Assembly (NCBI RefSeq): GCF_026210795.1
Contig: NC_089443.1
Coordinates: forward strand, 2,976,001 to 3,040,000
From: Rhizophagus irregularis
Taxonomy: Eukaryota; Glomeromycota; Glomeromycetes; Glomerales; Glomeraceae
Direction of reading: 5' to 3'
Length of the DNA: 64,000 bases
A program made the translations under genes and the position numbers. The notes under the pieces are model-generated. The model saw only the letters and a list, made by a program, of their open reading frames with translations. It was not told the DNA's origin and searched no databases. Positions 25,715-37,409 of the stretch are shown here, piece after piece. Within the stretch, counting starts at the first letter, position 1. Every line of letters begins with the position of its first letter.

Positions 25715-26184
25715 TAGGAGGCCTGCTCGTCTTATAGTGACTATAGGTAGAATGTGAAAGACACTATATTGAACTTTGTATTTGTAGAATACTAATATTT
25801 TTTTAGTTTACCCTTATTTCTTTTTTTTTATTTTTTTACTCTGACTTTCTGTTGTTGCTCCTTTTTTTTTCTTTTTGTGTTCGAGTTCAGGTTTCGTATG
25901 CAGTAGCAGTAAGTTTTTGGGGCACTCATGGTGTAGACTGAAAGGAGAGCATCTCTCTAAGAAAGGAGACCTACAAGGTATACTTACTCCCCTAGCCTAA
26001 ATCCTTCACTGACAGTGCACACATGGTTACTCCGTCATAAGTTAGCAAGTAGTTTAATTCTTAGTGTTTAATTAGAATTTTTAACTAGTTCTATGTGTAT
26101 TGTATTAAAACTGGTTTTCATAAAAATCTTAATAAAGAATTATATACGTTGCAGCAAAATAAAAAAAAAATACTAAAATTTCAC

Positions 26185-27000
26185 CAATATTATTATCAAT
26201 CTAGCTTTTTGTATATAATAATGCTTTGCGGTTTCTAAATATAACCTATTTTGAATTTTAATTATTATATTTTCTGTAACAGAAAAAATTTGTTCACAAA
26301 TTACATTTATTGATTGTATTGCCAAATAATCTCTCATCATTAATAAGAATATTAAAAACTCAGCAGAATGGACTTGTTATCAAAAGAAGTGCTGAAATAT
26401 TTTCATCAACTGGTAAAATTAAATATTATTCTATTTCTGCAAAATCAGAGTTGACTGGTATAATGGTATTTGTTCTGTATTAGCAGTTACTTTTAATTAA
26501 CATTTTTTTAGTTGGTAAAAATATTCTCATGATAATATAGAACTTTTTTATATGAAGAAATTTTAATTGTAGTCTTTAGATAAAATATGAAGAAATTTGA
26601 TTTTTAAAGATATTTATCATATTGGTAGTTAGCTTACCTAATTTGAAAAGTGAAGTTTTGATTTCAGAATCTAATATTAATACAATAGTGATCACATTAT
26701 CAAGAATTATTATAAGTCTTTATAAATATTTGAACAATATTAATTAAATTTTTGGATAACCATTTTTTTTATTTGATGATGATTAGGAACTTTGTAGCAA
26801 GGATCAAAAATGCTCATTGCTTTAATAAAATTTTCACTTTAAATAACATTAAAGAGTAGTTACTTAGAAATTATTCAAATAACAATTACTTCATCTCATT
26901 CTAACTTTTTTTTTGCAAGTCAAGGATTTATACACTTAAACTTTAAAGTTATTTGCTTGACTTTTGAAATTACTATTATATTATATTTATTTAATAAATA
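26185..27000 (-). pseudogene. Second hAT transposase relic
   Basis: On the minus strand the frame near 26185-26335 reads MMRDYLAIQSINVICEQIFS and then IKIQNRLYLETAKHYYIQKA, a clear hAT C-terminal dimerisation motif (compare DYLAIQ...EQ.FS...NRL.PETA in the family). Around 26745-26830 a fragment KAMSIFDPCYKVPNHHQIKK resembles the hAT region after the zinc finger. The rest is frame-broken and AT-rich. Ends were not found. It directly follows the LINE-type element on the right. Confidence 0.6.
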
Positions 27001-27219
27001 GTATTTAATACTAGAGTTACTTTGCTGAAACTTGAAGTTTACAATCGATATTGATTAGATATCGCAATGATATTATTATGATATCATTATGACATTTTGA
27101 TAAAAAAATAGATTCAACATTGTTAAATTAGTCGTAACTGTATTTATTCGACATTGATTAGTTCAATATCTCTGCGATATCGCTGTGATCATTATGCGAT
27201 ATAAATATTATCACGTAAC

Positions 27220-29918
27220 AGGACCCCGGAAACTTATAATTGAACTTCCGGGTAATCTCAAGGGTAAACTTCATATAAAAAAATTCTGACGCTCATATGA
27301 TATACAGGATAAAACTTATAGGACAAAAGAGACAACTCTGATTTTTTTAGGGGTAAATGGTTTTGAAGTCACAAGGATACATATGGGTAAATTTATTATT
27401 GCGTAAAATCATGTCTGTACTAATAGATGGGTAAATCAAATATTATATAATCTACATATATATATATATATATCGTTAAATTGATTATCAAAAATAATCA
27501 TCTTTTTTTTTCTCAAATAAAAAAAATGAGTGAACGAAATCCAAAAAGACGTAAAACTACACAAACTACACTTAATTTTGTACCAGAATTTTATACTATA
27601 TCTATTCCTAAAAGTCAAACTACTAATATTCAAAAGCAAAAATTAACCAATAATGTACAAAAAAGTCTTTTTGATTTTTTACCAAATATAAGTACTAAAA
27701 AAAAACATTCTATTAAAGAAATTAATGTTAGTAGCGATGATAATTCCAATAGTAATGATGAGAATCAGTTTGAAAATAGTGAGGATGATGAAAGTAGTGA
27801 TGATAGTGCGAGTAGTTCTGATTATGAATTAAATGATGAGTTCGTTAACTTTTCCCTAAATATTTGCTAAAAAGAAAAAAAATTGCGACGCAATAAATTT
27901 TTTCTTCAACTAATAACACCTAAACTTGTAAGATGTCAGTGTGGTAAGGAAGTTAAATTAGATAGAAAATATCGACCAAAAAATTTAATTTCTCATGCAA
28001 AAAGTAGTAATTGCCAAATTCGTAAAGATATGAGGTGTTATTTCTTTTTACAAATGTGGAAAGAATATTTACTACAATGTAATGAAATATATCAGAATAA
28101 ATGGTATTTAATATCTAAAACCTGTATTTCCATGCAAAGTTTTAAGATATTTACTAGTTTAGCAGAATCCATGTTATTATTAATATTGGCATATAGAAAA
28201 TATTATTTGACCTTTTCTTTTTTTTCTTGGGAACACGGTACTAAAGCTATTGAACATGTTTTTGGACTTGCTAGACAAATTGTACTAGATTTTACTTATT
28301 ATGAATTTTATAAAATAATAAATAAAGTTATGTATAGAGATAAAATATTAAAGCTTGAAAATTTAATTAATCATCAAGATAAAACATCTGCACAAGGTAT
28401 TATAATATTTATATATTATAATTTATATTAAATTTATATAATTAATTTTCTTTAATTATTTAGGTTATATTTTTGATATTGATGATAATATTTTATTTCA
28501 AAATGAAATTGAATTATTAAGATGCTAGCCAAGTGATGATGATATTGGTGATGCTATAAGGATAGCATATATTAACGTGTCTTCATTTATGAATTTACTT
28601 GGAATTAAAAAAATAAATCAAGAATCATTAAGATTAGTTGATAGTTCATCGGATTTGAATGAGAATGATAATGGCGAACACAATAATTTAGAACTAATAG
28701 AAGATCAAAATCAAATTGATAATGCAGCATCTGAGATTGTAAGGTTATCAAAATTAGATGAAAATTTGAAAATATTTGATACTATACGAAGTAATGATGA
28801 TGATGAAAGTAATAGTGAAGGAAGTGAAAATGAAAATGAAAATAATACAATAGATGATTCACATTTAAATTTTATAAAAGCAACTGAAATCTAATACTTA
28901 TTAGAGAATAATCAACCAACTTTCATTAATCCAACTGAAAAAGAACTGGAAGAAGAAATCTTTAGAAATAATAATTTACCTGATGTTTATCAAATTCTTA
29001 GTATTAGAAGATCTCATGATGCATATTCACGTTCGGATAGAATTCGTGGAATTAGACAACAGCCTGGTATTAATTTAAACATCGGTTCTAATGATAATGT
29101 TGATAGAAATACTGCAAATCATTTAATTACTCAATTAAATAGCAATGATTTAAATAGACAGACAGTCAATAATAGAACTAACAGATGGTTAGAATGAAAA
29201 AGAATGGAGAATATGATATCTAATCAAAATATATTAAATAGTTAAGTATAATAGGCAATAATTTATTATACAATTTTAAAAATAATAATAATTTTTTATT
29301 TTAGATATTAGCTGTGCTAATGTTTTCCAAAACAATCCTTTGGAAAAAGATGGATTTTTGATTATATTTTCTGACCAGAAATTATATATCAGAATAGTAA
29401 TAACTATATATGAAAATATTAGTGGGAGACATGAATATATTTCACGTAATATCACAAATATTGATGCAATATCATATATATCATTAGTATCTTTATTTAT
29501 TGATGTTTATAATGGATCATTTTTTACAAACAATTGCCAAATAGGTGGAAAATTATTTGCGCATATTATCCCTAAAGAAGTGATATATTATTTTGAAAAA
29601 CCTGATACAATCACTTTTCAAAATAATTCTATACTTACTTTAAATGAAGAAGCTCTACGAATTTATAATTTTTTTAATAATTCTAATGCCCGTAAATAAC
29701 TTACTTCAATTTTTCATAGTTAAAATAGTAATAATGTAAATGAATTTTAATATAAATAAAACTTAAATGTCACATTTATAGTAAAGGGTAAAATATATAA
29801 TAAAAAAATTGAACTTTATACTATATAAGGGTAAAACTGATAAGAAAAGCATTGGGTAAACCATTTAGTAAAATTTTCGAATTTTGCCTGGGAGTTCAAT
29901 TATAAGTTTCTGGGTCCT
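27220..29918 (+). mobile_element. 2.7 kb TIR transposon, hAT- or P-like target size
   Basis: The inverted ends read AGGACCCCGGAAACTTATAA (left) and AGGACCCAGAAACTTATAAT (right, other strand), both continuing into TTGAACT. They are flanked by CACGTAAC (27212-27219) and CATGTAAC (29919-29926), an 8-bp duplication with one mismatch. The inside is a series of plus-strand ORFs, probably exons of one transposase. The superfamily was not recognised with certainty. Confidence 0.75.
27525..29698 (+). pseudogene. Transposase-like ORF series with zinc finger
   Basis: Pieces at 27525-27870 (basic start MSERNPKRRKTTQTTLNF, then a Ser/Asp/Glu-rich tract), 27883-28431 (CQCGKEVKLDRKYRPKN followed by H and C, a BED-like zinc finger; then SWEHGTKAIEHVFGLARQIV and DFTYYEFYKIINK), 28577-28894 (acidic) and 29340-29699. 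Gaps between them could be short introns near 28395-28470 and 29240-29305, but stops at 27868 and near 28528 are not explained by splicing. The HGTKA-EH-FGLARQ block looks like a transposase C-terminal region shared by several Rhizophagus elements (recollection). Confidence 0.5.
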
Positions 29919-29926
29919 CATGTAAC

Positions 29927-30480
29927 CATATCATAGTACTAATTCGACACTAACAATAAACAATAATTTTGTGATCCTTCTATATCGAAGTCAAATCCGG
30001 TCCAACCAATAATCTGGAGCAGTGATCATTAGTGCAGAATCACATTTTTTAGCAATAGATAAATACTTCTATCCCGCTCTATTTGTTTTCTAATTGTGGT
30101 ACAGATGCGGTGCTCCTATTTTATGGAAACACATTGAGCTGTGATAAATCAAGTGAAAAGACAGATATATAACATCAGGCATAGTGTTAATAATAATCTA
30201 AATTCAGTTTTATCTCAATTATACCAGCAACTTAATTCCAATATATCTATGATAATAGACTCTGGTGCTGATCATTTCACTATAGCTATAATCAGATAAG
30301 CACCAAGGAATTATTTAGTAGCATTACTTGACGATCAAGCAAAATGGTAGAACTCTACCGATCTAACTAATCTGGAGCAGTGACCATCAGCTTGAAGGGT
30401 CACTTTTATATGACAAAAAAATATAGATTAACTAACTTATACTAGACATGTACACTGGTTTGTGCCAGCTGAATTTTTTA
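29927..30480 (+). mobile_element. Short Ty1/copia-like fossil
   Basis: A degraded fragment with an aspartic-protease-like DSGADHF motif near 30250-30280 and two copies of a phrase containing TCTGGAGCAGTGA (about 30013 and 30369). It is broken in several places and no LTRs were found. The assignment is tentative. Confidence 0.3.
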
Positions 30481-30772
30481 CGAAAATATCGTACAATTCT
30501 TAAGGAGTGCTTTTCGGAAATTACGGGACTATTTTCTAGGGTTAAATTTAAACATATAAAGATATCCTATTGCATTTTTATTAGCTTCTATTTCACTTAT
30601 TTCTCGATTAATATAACTATTAATAATCAAGAAGATCTTGAATTGTGCTTATATCCCATTCCAAATATAATAGTAAATAATAAATTTTTCCAAATGGCAT
30701 TTTTCCAAATGTTACATCCATAAGATCTTGCATATTTTGATGCAATATTGTAAGAATGGGGTGGACATAGAT

Positions 30773-31325
30773 TAAAGCTGCCACCTGAAATTATTTCCTA
30801 ATTCCAAAATAATTTCGGCCAGAATTTTGTTTCCAAAACTAATTCTGAAATCCCGAAATTCTTCCGAAATCCCAAAATCTTTCTAAAACTCCCGAAATTG
30901 TCCGAAACTTCTGATTGGCCTATTATAAAATCACATGACTTTATAAATTTGCTAAAATTTTATCTGTATTTTAATTCCATAATTCTGGCTCCGTAGCGAT
31001 CTTTCTGACACGTGTAGCTTCATTTTAAGCCTATGTTCACTTTGTATAACATTAGTGCATAAAGACGCATAATTTCCTTATATAGTATATATATTACACA
31101 AAGCGAACATAGGCTTAAATAGATCGCTATGGAGCCAGAATTATGGTATTAAAATACAGTTATAATTTTGGTAAAATTTTTAATTTTGGTCACGTGATTT
31201 AATAACAGCCAATCAGAATTTTGGAATAGTTTCGGCATTTTAAAATTAAGTATTTTTCCTAAATTAATTTTACCATTTCGGTTTCGGCAAATGGTAAAAT
31301 TCCCTAATTTCGGGCGGCAGCTTTA
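30773..31325. mobile_element. Foldback MITE with TAAAGCTGCC ends
   Basis: The ends TAAAGCTGCCACC and (other strand) TAAAGCTGCCGCCC are inverted repeats, with many CCGAAAT-type subterminal motifs. The central arms pair over long stretches, for example ATTCTGGCTCCGTAGCGATC near 30981 and its complement near 31125, and AAGCCTATGTTC near 31029 with GAACATAGGCTT near 31105. Flanks ACATAGAT and CCACAAAT match at 5 of 8 positions, compatible with a decayed 8-bp duplication. No coding capacity. Confidence 0.65.
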
Positions 31326-31624
31326 CCACAAATATCGATTTTCTCATATATCAGTTTTAATTCCTCCACCAAATCAAATAACAGCCCAAATGAATCTTTA
31401 AGTGTCTTTTTTTTCTTGCTTTGATTCAATGCTGTTTTATTTGTATTGCCATTAATAGATGGGGGTGGTCTCGGATGAGACTCCATCGCCATACCGAGTT
31501 TTTTCTGAATAGCTATTATATCTTTCTTCTTATATAAAAGTACTTCATATAAAAGTTCTTCATGTAGTTCATTATATAATTGAGCATCGTCTTGATCAGA
31601 ATTATTATTAGTATTGCTTGTCAT
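31304..31624 (-). CDS. Small hypothetical ORF ending inside the MITE
   Basis: 106 residues, polar, with Asn/Asp at the start, a Pro/Lys-rich middle and a helical C-terminal part (FGLLFDLVEELKLIYEKID). The last residues, from CGKAAARN, are encoded by the terminal repeat of the 30773-31325 element, so the original 3' end has been replaced. Family unknown. It may be the 5' remnant of a truncated gene. Confidence 0.25.
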   Translation of the reverse strand: MTSNTNNNSDQDDAQLYNELHEELLYEVLLYKKKDIIAIQKKLGMAMESHPRPPPSINGNTNKTALNQSKKKKTLKDSFGLLFDLVEELKLIYEKIDICGKAAARN

Positions 31625-31639
31625 GATTGTGTTTATCTC

Positions 31640-32600
31640 TGGTTAGCATATATTCAAATTTGTGTTCAGAATATTGATCATCAACCCAGAGCGGTAATCG
31701 CCAGTTCAGAAGACTTTTTACTGGACCACGTATTGTGAAACAAAAAATAGGCTAATCATATAATAGGTCTGTGCATCATATTAATTTTTGCATATAACGA
31801 AAAGAAAATATATATGCTAAGTCCCTCTATTTTTTTTTCCAAACAAATGTGAGAAAATGTGAAAGAGTGTCTAGTTGTAACACAGGACCTACTGTAAAAG
31901 TAAATATTGATGGCAAAAGCATATGTTATGAAGGGCTGAAGGACTCGCAATTTCAAGATCGTCAGGCATAGAATCAAGTTTGTGTCATTTTGGTAGATCT
32001 ACATGTGAAAAGGTATGAGGATTCCATTTACATGTGCTTTTGTCTTAACATCTTCGGCCATAGAATTTTTAGTATTATACAACAATACTAATTACGCCTC
32101 ATACCTCCTTATCTTTTTCCAGCAAGATATAAAGCATAAAGGGTATGTAGAAGTTCAATCAACTTTCTGCCAAAAACTTTTCCAGAGAAAATAATGCAAA
32201 TAAGGTATGTATATACCAGAAGTTGTGTATGTATGGGGACAAGTTTTCTCACTATGGGCTCTTGTATTTTAGAAAACGAAATATAGGCAATATTATTGAC
32301 TTCAGATTTAAACTTTACGATAAATCGGATGACGAAATCTTCATAATTAAAATAGCCAGTCAAAGATGCCATACCCACCATTAAAAAAGGAATGGAAACA
32401 CTTTATAAGCAGGTTCCTGATGAGATTAAGCTTTGTGTTGATAATCCAAAAGAGCTGACGACAGAGTTGAAACCAAATGATATGATTTTTAAGCATTTTA
32501 ATATCAATCATATCAAAGAGGGTCTCATCCTCATATACCCTGTCCTAAAGCTTCCCAGTAGTTAGATTTTTTATCTATATTCCATTATCATACCATGTAA
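31640..32600 (+). pseudogene. Decayed coding remnant of unknown type
   Basis: One plus-strand stretch near 32360-32565 reads PVKDAIPTIKKGMETLYKQV and on to LPSS before a stop. Weaker pieces lie around 31890-31970. There is no continuous gene and I do not recognise it. Confidence 0.25.
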
Positions 32601-34556
32601 TAGTTTTTATGTATTTTAGGCTGGCTACTGGCAACGTTTTTTATTTTATAATAAAGTATTATTTTATCGAACGTATATGAGAAATAGATCACATGAAATG
32701 ATACAATGCCTGTGCGATATAAAAACCTATATTAACACTTGCATTCCCACCAGAAATAAAAACTCTATTCCCCTCTGAACGTAACACTATTTTTTACCAA
32801 GCCAAATATTCCTATAAAAATGTAATGCTATGTCTGAAACTAGTACACCTTATACTCCAGCTTCCACCTCCACTACTGTTGCTGGAAATGAGACAGTTAC
32901 GCTAATGGACAAAATTAAGAAAGATGATACAGTCAAGCTTATAGAATTTTTGCAGAAATAGGAGAACTTAGGACTTAACAAGCCAGCTATTAAAATCTTA
33001 GAGAATGAAGAAGTTAACGGCCTGGACTTCTTTGACTTAATTCAGAAAGAGCTTGAACGTCATGGAATGAAATTGGGGCTAGCTAAGAGGCTCGTGAAGT
33101 TTGCTAAGGAGTGTAAGGATAAGAAGTTGAGAGCTTTTTCAACATATAAAACAAAGAAAGATTTAAGAAAGGTGTTACGCAAATATGAAATCAATAGCAG
33201 TAAAATAACAAAAATTCCGCCTTTTGAGCCAAAACCTGTGGAAATTGACAATAAAGACGAAGAGCTTGAGCAGTGTATAACAGAAATAAAGCGCAGGATG
33301 GGAATTATAAGTTCAGCAACCAGTAGGAATGAGGCTATGTGTTGCAAGTATATTTTCCAATATTATATGCATCCATCTATATTGCCAAAAGAATCACTGA
33401 GAAAGGAATTACCATGAACCTCCAGTTCGAAGTTGTAGGTAATGAAGCATCAGGCCGAGTTGATTACGCAATCAAGAAAGTAATAGATGTCGTCAATGAG
33501 GAGTTGGTAGCCATAATAAAGGGAAAACAAAAGGATTTGGTGGCGGAATTCATGTAGAACATAATGCAACTCAAAAGCTCTCACCATTGTCACCGATACC
33601 TGCCACATATCGGCAGACTAAACTCATACTCAGTTTAATATTATGCTTGGTTTAGATTTTATTATCTCTTAACTTCTCGCTCTCTTTCATTTATATCTCT
33701 TACATTCTCATAATTTCTCTTATAAACTGCGAGAGTTCTCTTAACTTCTTATTTCAATTCATATAATAATTAAACTGGGATAATTTCCCTTACTTTACTT
33801 CTCTGGACTTATACTATAATATTAATTAATTCTCAAGCGTACAATGAGCATATTCATATTTGAATAACTTTTAATAATTAATATTTTAATATTATTTTAT
33901 TTGAGCCAAAAATTGACTGCGGAATTCCTAATGAATCCCACTTGTATTTATACATGTTAAGAAAATTATTTCTACTATCTACTATTCTTTTTCTATTAAA
34001 AATTTTAAGAAAATAATAAGAAATAAAAGATGTATTATCATATGACTTTCTCGTGACTAAACTAAACTATAAATATTATTTATCGGTTAATTATTTACCC
34101 ATCGGCTAATTATTTATCCATATTATATTTTGATGTTAACTAATTATTACTATCTGATATTAATTTCTGTGTAATCTATTCCATATCTTTAGTTACACCA
34201 TATAAACACAAGGAAAAGAAAGCATCTGTAGTATTTGATGATGAGTTTGACTATCTCTATAGGATTGTGACCATAAGTAGAGCTTTTCAGTCCTTTATGT
34301 GATTTTTTTTTATCAATCATTCGCATATACTAACTCATGTCTTTTTTTGTTTAGCCTTAGACTGGTACTTTCTCATGTACACATCAGAAAGGATTTATTG
34401 CTCGAAAGATGACTATCATATAGTACTTAACGAGAAAATAATAAAAGATAATACGGAACTTTGCTGTAGCGTTAAAAAAGTTATGGAGGTAATCATTGGC
34501 TTATTGAAGGATAGGGTCAAAGTTGGTGATTCTTCAGATAAAAAAAGAGCAAGGAC

Positions 34557-35220
34557 TAGAGTTCCGAATGGGTCAGGTCAGATCAGGTTAATTGATAAAC
34601 TTGACCTGAAATTTTTTTTTAAATCAGGTCAGGTCAGGTTATATCAGATTATCTGTTTGACCTGACTTGAATTGAAACCTAAAAATTTTGGGATTTTTAT
34701 TAAAATATCAAAAAAAAATGGTGCAAACCATTTTTTTTTTGAAATATTACGATTCACATTTTTATATTAAAATAGTATAAAAAGGTGAATCGCAATACCG
34801 CAACTAACTTTTTTTATATAAAATCAATATAAAAAGTGAATTCTGATACTGCAATTCACTTTTTATATATAAAATCAATATAAAAAAGTGAATTCTGATA
34901 CCACAACTAACTTTTTTTATATAAAATCAATATAAAAAGTGAATTTTGATACCGCAATTCACTTTTTATATATAAAATCAATATAAAAAAGTGAATACTG
35001 ATATCACAACTCACTTTTATTATATAAAATCAATATAAAAAGTGAATTATAATACCATAACTCACTTATATAAAATTATAGTTTCAGGTCAACAGGTCAT
35101 TTAGGTTATATTGATGTTACAACCTGAACTGATATTGAATTACAATTGATAAACCTGACCTGATAAATTCAGGTCAACCTGTCAGGTTACCTGAATTTGG
35201 TCAACCTGTTCGAAACTCTA
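34557..35220. mobile_element. hAT-like MITE with TAGAGTT ends and internal tandem array
   Basis: The ends TAGAGTTCCGAATGGGTCAG and (other strand) TAGAGTTTCGAACAGG are inverted repeats. A perfect 8-bp target duplication, GCAAGGAC, lies at 34549-34556 and 35221-35228. Subterminal regions are full of TCAGGTCAGGT-type repeats on both sides. The centre is a tandem array (separate entry). It inserted in the fossil SAM/nuclease-family gene. Confidence 0.85.
34755..35075 (+). repeat. 51-52 bp tandem repeat, two-unit higher-order pattern
   Basis: About six units containing ATATAAAATCAATATAAAAA then GTGAATT...ATACC. Alternate units are more alike (ending CAATTCA versus CAACTAA), so the array expanded as pairs of about 103 bases. 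Each junction forms a short hairpin because AAAAAGTGAATT faces AATTCACTTTTT. Confidence 0.75.
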
Positions 35221-35402
35221 GCAAGGACAAAAAAATTTATTAAGGAATGGGTATTCGCAGTCATTAGCCTAGACATCATGTATCACAGGCTACGTTCCAA
35301 ACCTTTGTATTTATTTTTTGTATGTATTAATAAAGCAATTTTACATTTACCATATACATGTAACATTGAATAATTCTTTCGTATATAAAAATATTATCTA
35401 TC

Positions 35403-36330
35403 ATGTCATCTGATCTTAAAGTATTGATCATTGAACTTGAGGCTAAGATAACTGATGAGAAAGCTAGGTTTGAAGTTTTGATCACTAAACTAAAGCAGGA
35501 TCAGGCAGAAATAGATGCTAGAATTTTAAAACTAAAGCAGGATCAGGCAGAGAGAGAAGCTAAGAAAAATCGCAAATTCCAGATTAGATATATCCAGATA
35601 GCTAAGAAAATTCTTAATGAGGAACCTATTATCAAATATCGTCTTCCTTTCTTAAATGGATTAGAGCTTGATGCTTTCTTTCAAAAATATCGAATTGCAT
35701 TAGAGGTGTAAGGGCTTAGCATCAACTTCATAACACTAGCTGGTATAGGATGTTAAAAAACTCGAAGATATTGTTAATTGTGATCAGAAAAAAATGATGC
35801 ATATATCAAGATAAAGGAATTTCCCTTCTTGAAGTATGGTACAATGAAAAACCAGAAATTGTTATTCCTAAAAGGATACAAAAAATTAAGGAGTTTGTTT
35901 ATCTAATATCCAAAAGTTTTGATATTCAGACTATATTCTATAAAACATTAACCCCTGAATATCTAGATTGGCATACCAAATTAAGTGGGTTACCAAGCGG
36001 TTTGACAGATAAAATTTGCTTCAAATTATATAAAAGATATAAGAAAGAAACTGGTCATGAACCATGGTAATTACCAAAAGCTGTGAAACAAACCTCAAGC
36101 CTCTAATTTTGAGCCCATCACTTTCGAAGCCAGATCTGATCCAGAATTAATTATCAAATCCATCTTAGAGCACTTCCCATACTTGAAATTCTGAAATAGT
36201 TTTAGGGGGATTGATAATTATAATTTTGCATCACTTCAGCCGTAGAGCTACCACTCCTATTTGCATTTGCAAATGAAAACAAATTATTGGATTATTAAGG
36301 TAAATGGTATAGGAATGGAACAGAATATTG
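35403..36330 (+). pseudogene. Degraded gene of an unnamed family with coiled-coil start
   Basis: The open part 35403-35711 encodes a heptad-like N-terminus with a duplicated KLKQDQAE segment, then KYRLPFLNGLELDAFFQKYR. Homologous-looking continuation is readable to about 36230 in shifting frames (LEVWYNEKPEIVIPKRIQKI, LTPEYLDWHTKLSGLPSG, KLYKRYKKETGHEPW). I associate this pattern with a Rhizophagus multigene family of unknown function (recollection). This copy is broken by stops after 35711. Confidence 0.5.
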
Positions 36331-36745
36331 TCTTACTTGCTTCACTTCAAGCAATAAAATCAAGTTCGTGATCATAACATACTAGAAATTTCTTCATATA
36401 CAGTGGGCTGTATTTATTTTTTTTTATCATTCGCGTGTATTAATAAAGTACCATCACGCGATATATAAAATAGTAATGTGATCACGGGCCACGATTACTT
36501 TTTTTATATACAGTATTGTAAAAGTTTTTCTGGATAAATTTTTTAGCGATTTTTTTACTTCAATTATGATTGGTTATCTATCACGTGCTACAAAATTTTA
36601 TATTCATGTTGGCACGTCCGCCGTGCCAGGACCTGGAAAACTATATATAAAGGTTACCGCCAAAAAATCAAAAAAAAATAGGAGTGCGAACCATAATATG
36701 ATTGGTTGTTTTGCTGTTTACTCACATGTTTCTATTTTAAATATA
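36331..36745. other. Intergenic, no gene recognised
   Basis: AT-rich with short shadow ORFs. It may include part of the upstream region of the relic that starts at 37410, now separated by a MITE. Confidence 0.35.
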
Positions 36746-37210
36746 GTAACGCAGGTCGAAAAGTGAAAAATCGAGGCAATCGGTCGCCATCAGGCAGTTT
36801 TCTAACTTTTGATCCAGTGATCAGAAAAGAATGAAATATAGCTCATTGGAATCGTCTCAACAAGACGAATCTAATGGTAGTAAAATCGCATCTCTAGGAT
36901 TAATAGTTAATAAAAAATTAAATAAAATATAAATGATACATTTTTATTTTTATATTTTACTTAATTTCTCATCAAGTATTAATCCTAGAAATGCGATTTT
37001 ATTACCATTAGATTCGTCTTGCTAAGGCGATTCCAATGAGCTATATTTCATCCTTTTCTGATTACTGAATCAAAAGTTAGCAAACTGCCTGATTATGACG
37101 GCATTTAGCGAAAATGCCAATCGGCGCCAATCGGTCACCAATCAGTCACCAATCAGCTACCTGATTGGTGACCGATTGGTGCCTGATTTTTCACTTTTCG
37201 AACTGTGTAA
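36746..37210. mobile_element. MITE carrying an inverted pair of the hairpin module
   Basis: Inverted ends contain CGAAAAGTGAAAAATC on both strands (near 36757 and 37197), in outer contexts CGCAGGT and CACAGTT. TA dinucleotides border the inferred boundaries, which are uncertain by a few bases. Inside are two inverted copies of an 80-base module (36817-36900 and 36985-37075) with CTCATTGGAATCGTCTC, and further GGTGACCGATTGGTG repeats near the right end. Non-coding. Confidence 0.6.
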
Positions 37211-37409
37211 TAGGGCCAAGAAAGGAAAGATTTTCACAAAAAAATTCTTATTGTTGCGAACCAACACGTGACTTTTACTAATTAATTTGGCGGTGACCTT
37301 TTTGAAAATTAATTATAGCCTCGAATCATGTTTGGCGGTAACTCCTATTAGAAGTTTTTCAGATCCTGCTGTGCCATCTTATTTTTCATAAAATTACGGT
37401 ACTAATACA

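Larger units (their letters stand above)
20257..26168 (+). mobile_element. ORF1-only LINE-type retroelement (split by a MULE)
   Basis: A 15-bp duplication, AATACTAAAATTTCA, stands at 20242-20256 and 26169-26183. The right end is A-rich after an AATAAA signal, as expected for target-primed reverse transcription. Without the inserted MULE the element is about 2.1 kb. It encodes only an ORF1-like protein of a type common in Rhizophagus LINEs (recollection), in pieces at 20341-21124 and 24965-25714. The C-terminal part has KAFKVIQEKSTRKFIMYYE, a basic linker and LLAEIRSLLRRLEN. No reverse transcriptase or endonuclease is present, so it must have been moved in trans (inference). The ORF has an in-frame stop near 20539, a frame change near 20770 and more stops after 25090. 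Confidence 0.8.
32829..35340 (+). pseudogene. Fossil of a SAM-domain/nuclease-like multigene family
   Basis: Starts MSETSTPYTPAST, followed by a SAM-like helical region (KLIEFLQ ... LNKPAIKILENEEVNG ... GLAKRLVKFAKECKDKKLRA). A later block (FEVVGNEASGRVDYAIKK) resembles the start of a restriction-endonuclease-like domain. More family-like blocks follow near 34200-34300 and 34360-34556, then 35229-35290 beyond an inserted MITE. This arrangement matches a large family I associate with Rhizophagus (recollection). The copy is a fossil with several breaks, and the 664-base MITE at 34557-35220 sits near its end. Confidence 0.45.

Noticed and set aside
34755-35075. Regular short repeats that might suggest a CRISPR array
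   Set aside because: There are no unique spacers; the units are contiguous tandem copies inside a MITE of a eukaryotic genome.
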